From Bacteriovoracaceae bacterium (GTDB lineage Bacteria; Bdellovibrionota; UBA1018), in assembly GCA_947475645.1 (NCBI GenBank), contig CANJNU010000064.1, positions 1 through 6,156 on the forward strand: 6,156 nucleotides of DNA. The letters run 5' to 3'. Each line of letters opens with the position of its first letter. Within the stretch, counting starts at the first letter, position 1. Position numbers and translations under genes: made by a program. Positions 4,062 to 6,156 of this stretch are shown here, piece after piece. Under the pieces are notes generated by a model. That model was not told the DNA's origin, did no database searches, and saw only the letters and a list, made by a program, of their open reading frames with translations.

Positions 4062-6156
4062 TTACTTCGCCGTTCCTGCGTTCGGGTCTTCGGATTTCAA
4101 ATCAGCCAATCCCTTCGCACTGCGTATCGCATCGTCTACAATCGAGTCACAAACCGTTGGATCGGGCACTTGACCCGATATCCCGCTTGATTCTGGGCAG
4201 CCTTGCGGGGCGACTGCAGCCTTTACTGCAGCCTCAATTTTTTCGAACTTTTCCGTCTTGTCGGCGACCAACTTCCCAGCATCCTCTCTGCATTTTTCGA
4301 CTTCCTTTGCTTGACCACAGTTCGCTAGTTTGTCTTCGGCATCCAGCTTCGCTTTCTTCGCATCAGTGTACTCAACACTCTCCCTCTTCGCTTTGCAGAT
4401 GTCGAACCTTCTCTTCTGATCCGCTTTACCCGTTTTACACACGTTGACCCCCGCCCTCAAAGCAGTGATCCCGCTGCCATCCTCTCCGCTTTCTAGCCCG
4501 GCACGTTCAAGGACATCCTGGATGCTCTCCACGGGATCGTCTTTCGACACCGACTCACAAAAGGTTGCATCATAGCCGCAGGCCCTAGCTTTTTTCGTTG
4601 CTTCCGCAAATGCTTCCCGCTTTTTCGTCATCTTCTCGTTCCACTTTTCCGTCTCAGCCTTCTGGCACGCACCATAGGCTTTGCGTAAATCGGCCTGAGC
4701 TTGCTTCACTTCCTTTTCTTTCTCGGCAATCGATTTCACTCCATCGGTCATGCCTTGAATCGAGCTACTAAAGTCGTTTTCGTGCACGTTCAGCATGGGC
4801 GGAACGGTGTTGCCCCCAATCAGCCCCAACATGTCTTCGGGCATTTTAGGCAAACCTTTTTCATCGCCTTTGTCGTCAAACTCGAGTGTTTTCTTGTCCA
4901 TGGGTTTAAATTCGATCCCACTCATGCTCAGATTCTGCATCACAAGGTTCACACTTTGCATTCGCGCTTTGAGCGCCTGACTGGCCTGACTAAACTGCTG
5001 CGCACGAGTTTGGATGAGGCTCGTTGCGTATTGGCGCGCACCCATCACCATTTTTTGCTTCACTGTCTTCGCCTGCTTCATCACCCCTTCAGCGGTTTTT
5101 GCAAAAACTGTCACTCTTGCGGTACAACCATCAATCCCACCCGCACACGGGAAAACGGTGGGTGGGTTTCCTTTCATGGTGACTCGAAATGTAGCGTTAT
5201 TCTTTAAATCGGTCAGCTTCTTCTCCAAAAGCTCGATACATTGTGACTTTTTTTCGAGAGCAACTTTCTCACCACACTCGGGCATATCGAGAGTAATCGA
5301 CCCTCCCCCAATATCGCCCACTACCAAGCCGTCCTGCACTCGCTCGCCTTGCTCCATTGTGCGGTAGGCCTCTTCCCATGTGTTCTTCAAGTCGAGGCTG
5401 CCTGTGGAGAGATCTTGGTTGAGCGCCTCCTGCATCGTACGAAGCTGCTCTTTCGATTGCGCTAAGATCACTTCTTCGCCTTGGCGATCTTTATCGCCAT
5501 CTAAGGCCCCACTTCCTGCAGTGAATGAAGCCTGCTCTTCGGCCCGCGATAAAAACTCGTCCGACTGTTTATAACAGGTGTTCATGCGATTCATTACAAA
5601 GTCATGAATCGGCACACCCGCTGCATCAAATCCATGAAGCTGACTTCCATAGAGTTTTTCGACGTCAGTAATTGACCCGACTTTAGGATCGGAGTCGATT
5701 TTACCCAGCAGAGCATCAAGCTCGATTCGATTATTTTGAGATTCGCGATTTAAAATCTCGTCTTTTTGCTGCTTACCGCCTCGCACCGTGTATCGCCCCT
5801 GAAAAACATTTAAAACATAGTTGCGAGGACTTTCGGATTTTGCGCCTTGCGAACCCTTGGGTTGGCTCGACAACCCTGGCTCGACTTGGTTAAAGCAGCG
5901 CTTCACCTCGTGCCTTTTGAAAGCGATTCGAGCCGATTCGACCGTCTTTTTTGTGGATTGAATCTTCGCAACCTGATCGCGAACCTTGTTTTTTCGAGCA
6001 GCCGCGTCTTGAAGCTTCTGAAAAATTCCCTGCTTAATCTCAGCATAGGACTTCACTTTACTTTCAGCGTCTTTCATTTGCTCTTGCGCATTCTCGATAA
6101 CCTTATCTTGTACCAGCGTAAACTGCTGAGCCTGATCCAAAGCCGCCTTCATCTCA
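4062..6156 (-). CDS. large coiled-coil, paired-cysteine protein of unknown function (N-terminus possibly outside window)
   Basis: An ATG lies at 6152 (696 codons to the stop at 4062), but the frame is still open at the window edge and no Shine-Dalgarno is visible before this ATG. The true start, and any signal peptide, may lie outside. I do not recognise the family. The protein is Lys/Glu/Ala/Gln-rich with long helix-forming, probably coiled-coil stretches at about 1-85, 220-275, 350-405 and 470-645, broken by a Gly-rich, beta-looking part (276-350: VVGDIGGGSITLDMP, then a VFPCAGGIDGCTARVTVF segment) and a Pro/Gly linker (about 415-455). It has 15 cysteines: 86, 193, 293, 305, 336, 343, 496, 525, 532, 572, 586, 612, 621, 652 and 668. 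Most form close pairs, which suggests disulfides and an exported location (inference). No Walker motif or membrane segment is seen. The stop is 3 nt before dapF, so the two are probably one transcript; no functional link is evident. Confidence 0.8.
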   Translation of the reverse strand, partial: EMKAALDQAQQFTLVQDKVIENAQEQMKDAESKVKSYAEIKQGIFQKLQDAAARKNKVRDQVAKIQSTKKTVESARIAFKRHEVKRCFNQVEPGLSSQPKGSQGAKSESPRNYVLNVFQGRYTVRGGKQQKDEILNRESQNNRIELDALLGKIDSDPKVGSITDVEKLYGSQLHGFDAAGVPIHDFVMNRMNTCYKQSDEFLSRAEEQASFTAGSGALDGDKDRQGEEVILAQSKEQLRTMQEALNQDLSTGSLDLKNTWEEAYRTMEQGERVQDGLVVGDIGGGSITLDMPECGEKVALEKKSQCIELLEKKLTDLKNNATFRVTMKGNPPTVFPCAGGIDGCTARVTVFAKTAEGVMKQAKTVKQKMVMGARQYATSLIQTRAQQFSQASQALKARMQSVNLVMQNLSMSGIEFKPMDKKTLEFDDKGDEKGLPKMPEDMLGLIGGNTVPPMLNVHENDFSSSIQGMTDGVKSIAEKEKEVKQAQADLRKAYGACQKAETEKWNEKMTKKREAFAEATKKARACGYDATFCESVSKDDPVESIQDVLERAGLESGEDGSGITALRAGVNVCKTGKADQKRRFDICKAKRESVEYTDAKKAKLDAEDKLANCGQAKEVEKCREDAGKLVADKTEKFEKIEAAVKAAVAPQGCPESSGISGQVPDPTVCDSIVDDAIRSAKGLADLKSEDPNAGTAK

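Noticed and set aside
4701..5207. 168-codon plus-strand open frame (and other plus-strand frames at 4157-4447, 5014-5367, 5380-5574)
   Set aside because: They lie antisense to the large coiled-coil gene, have His/Leu/Phe/Ser-rich compositions typical of reversed Lys/Glu-rich coding sequence, and show no family motif.
5298..5318. GDIGGGS in the coiled-coil protein as a Ppx/GppA or actin-fold phosphate-binding motif
   Set aside because: The short motif occurs alone; none of the other motifs of that ATPase superfamily is seen and the flanks are helical, low-complexity sequence.

Overview
The window looks like chromosomal DNA of a Gram-negative, DAP-synthesising bacterium, probably from the Deltaproteobacteria/Bdellovibrionota side of the tree. 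This is inferred from the long PurS-PurL fusion architecture, the small ExoX-C/DUF3820-like protein and the lysine/cysteine-rich coiled-coil protein next to dapF. No marker gene fixes the taxon. The window carries five protein genes, with no RNA gene, mobile element or CRISPR array seen.

Layout from left to right. (1) Positions 1-1946, minus strand: the N-terminal 648 codons of a large PurS-PurL-type protein (FGAM synthetase homologue) that runs off the left edge. (2) 1931-2761, minus: a PurC-like protein (SAICAR synthetase homologue) directly upstream of, and overlapping, the PurL-like gene by 16 nt. (3) 2762-2952: a divergent intergenic region with a perfect 7-bp inverted repeat, a -10-like TATACT facing left and weak promoter-like hexamers facing right. 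(4) 2953-3213, plus: an 86-residue protein with an FGKYEGKT motif. (5) 3210-4058, minus: dapF, diaminopimelate epimerase, with all key residues intact; its stop codon interlocks with that of the small gene. (6) 4062-6156, minus: a large coiled-coil protein rich in paired cysteines, open at the right edge, ending 3 nt before dapF.

The main point of interest is the PurC-like/PurSL-like pair. Both proteins are recognisable by eye along their length, including a second PurS-like domain, an HPRR..DG segment, GGRTGKDG and SESQER in the PurL-like protein. Yet the segments that hold the substrate and ATP site in functional enzymes are replaced: the SEHCxHK and ETHNHPSA-type motifs and the GATFSS-type loop in PurL, and the YEGK, DFKLEFG and DEISPD-type motifs in PurC. 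Both frames are free of stops over 924 codons in total, which argues against simple decay. The pair may be a co-inherited, repurposed set of purine-pathway pseudoenzymes, or very divergent enzymes.

The right half is an ordinary dapF operon (lysine and peptidoglycan precursor supply) coupled to a gene of unknown function.
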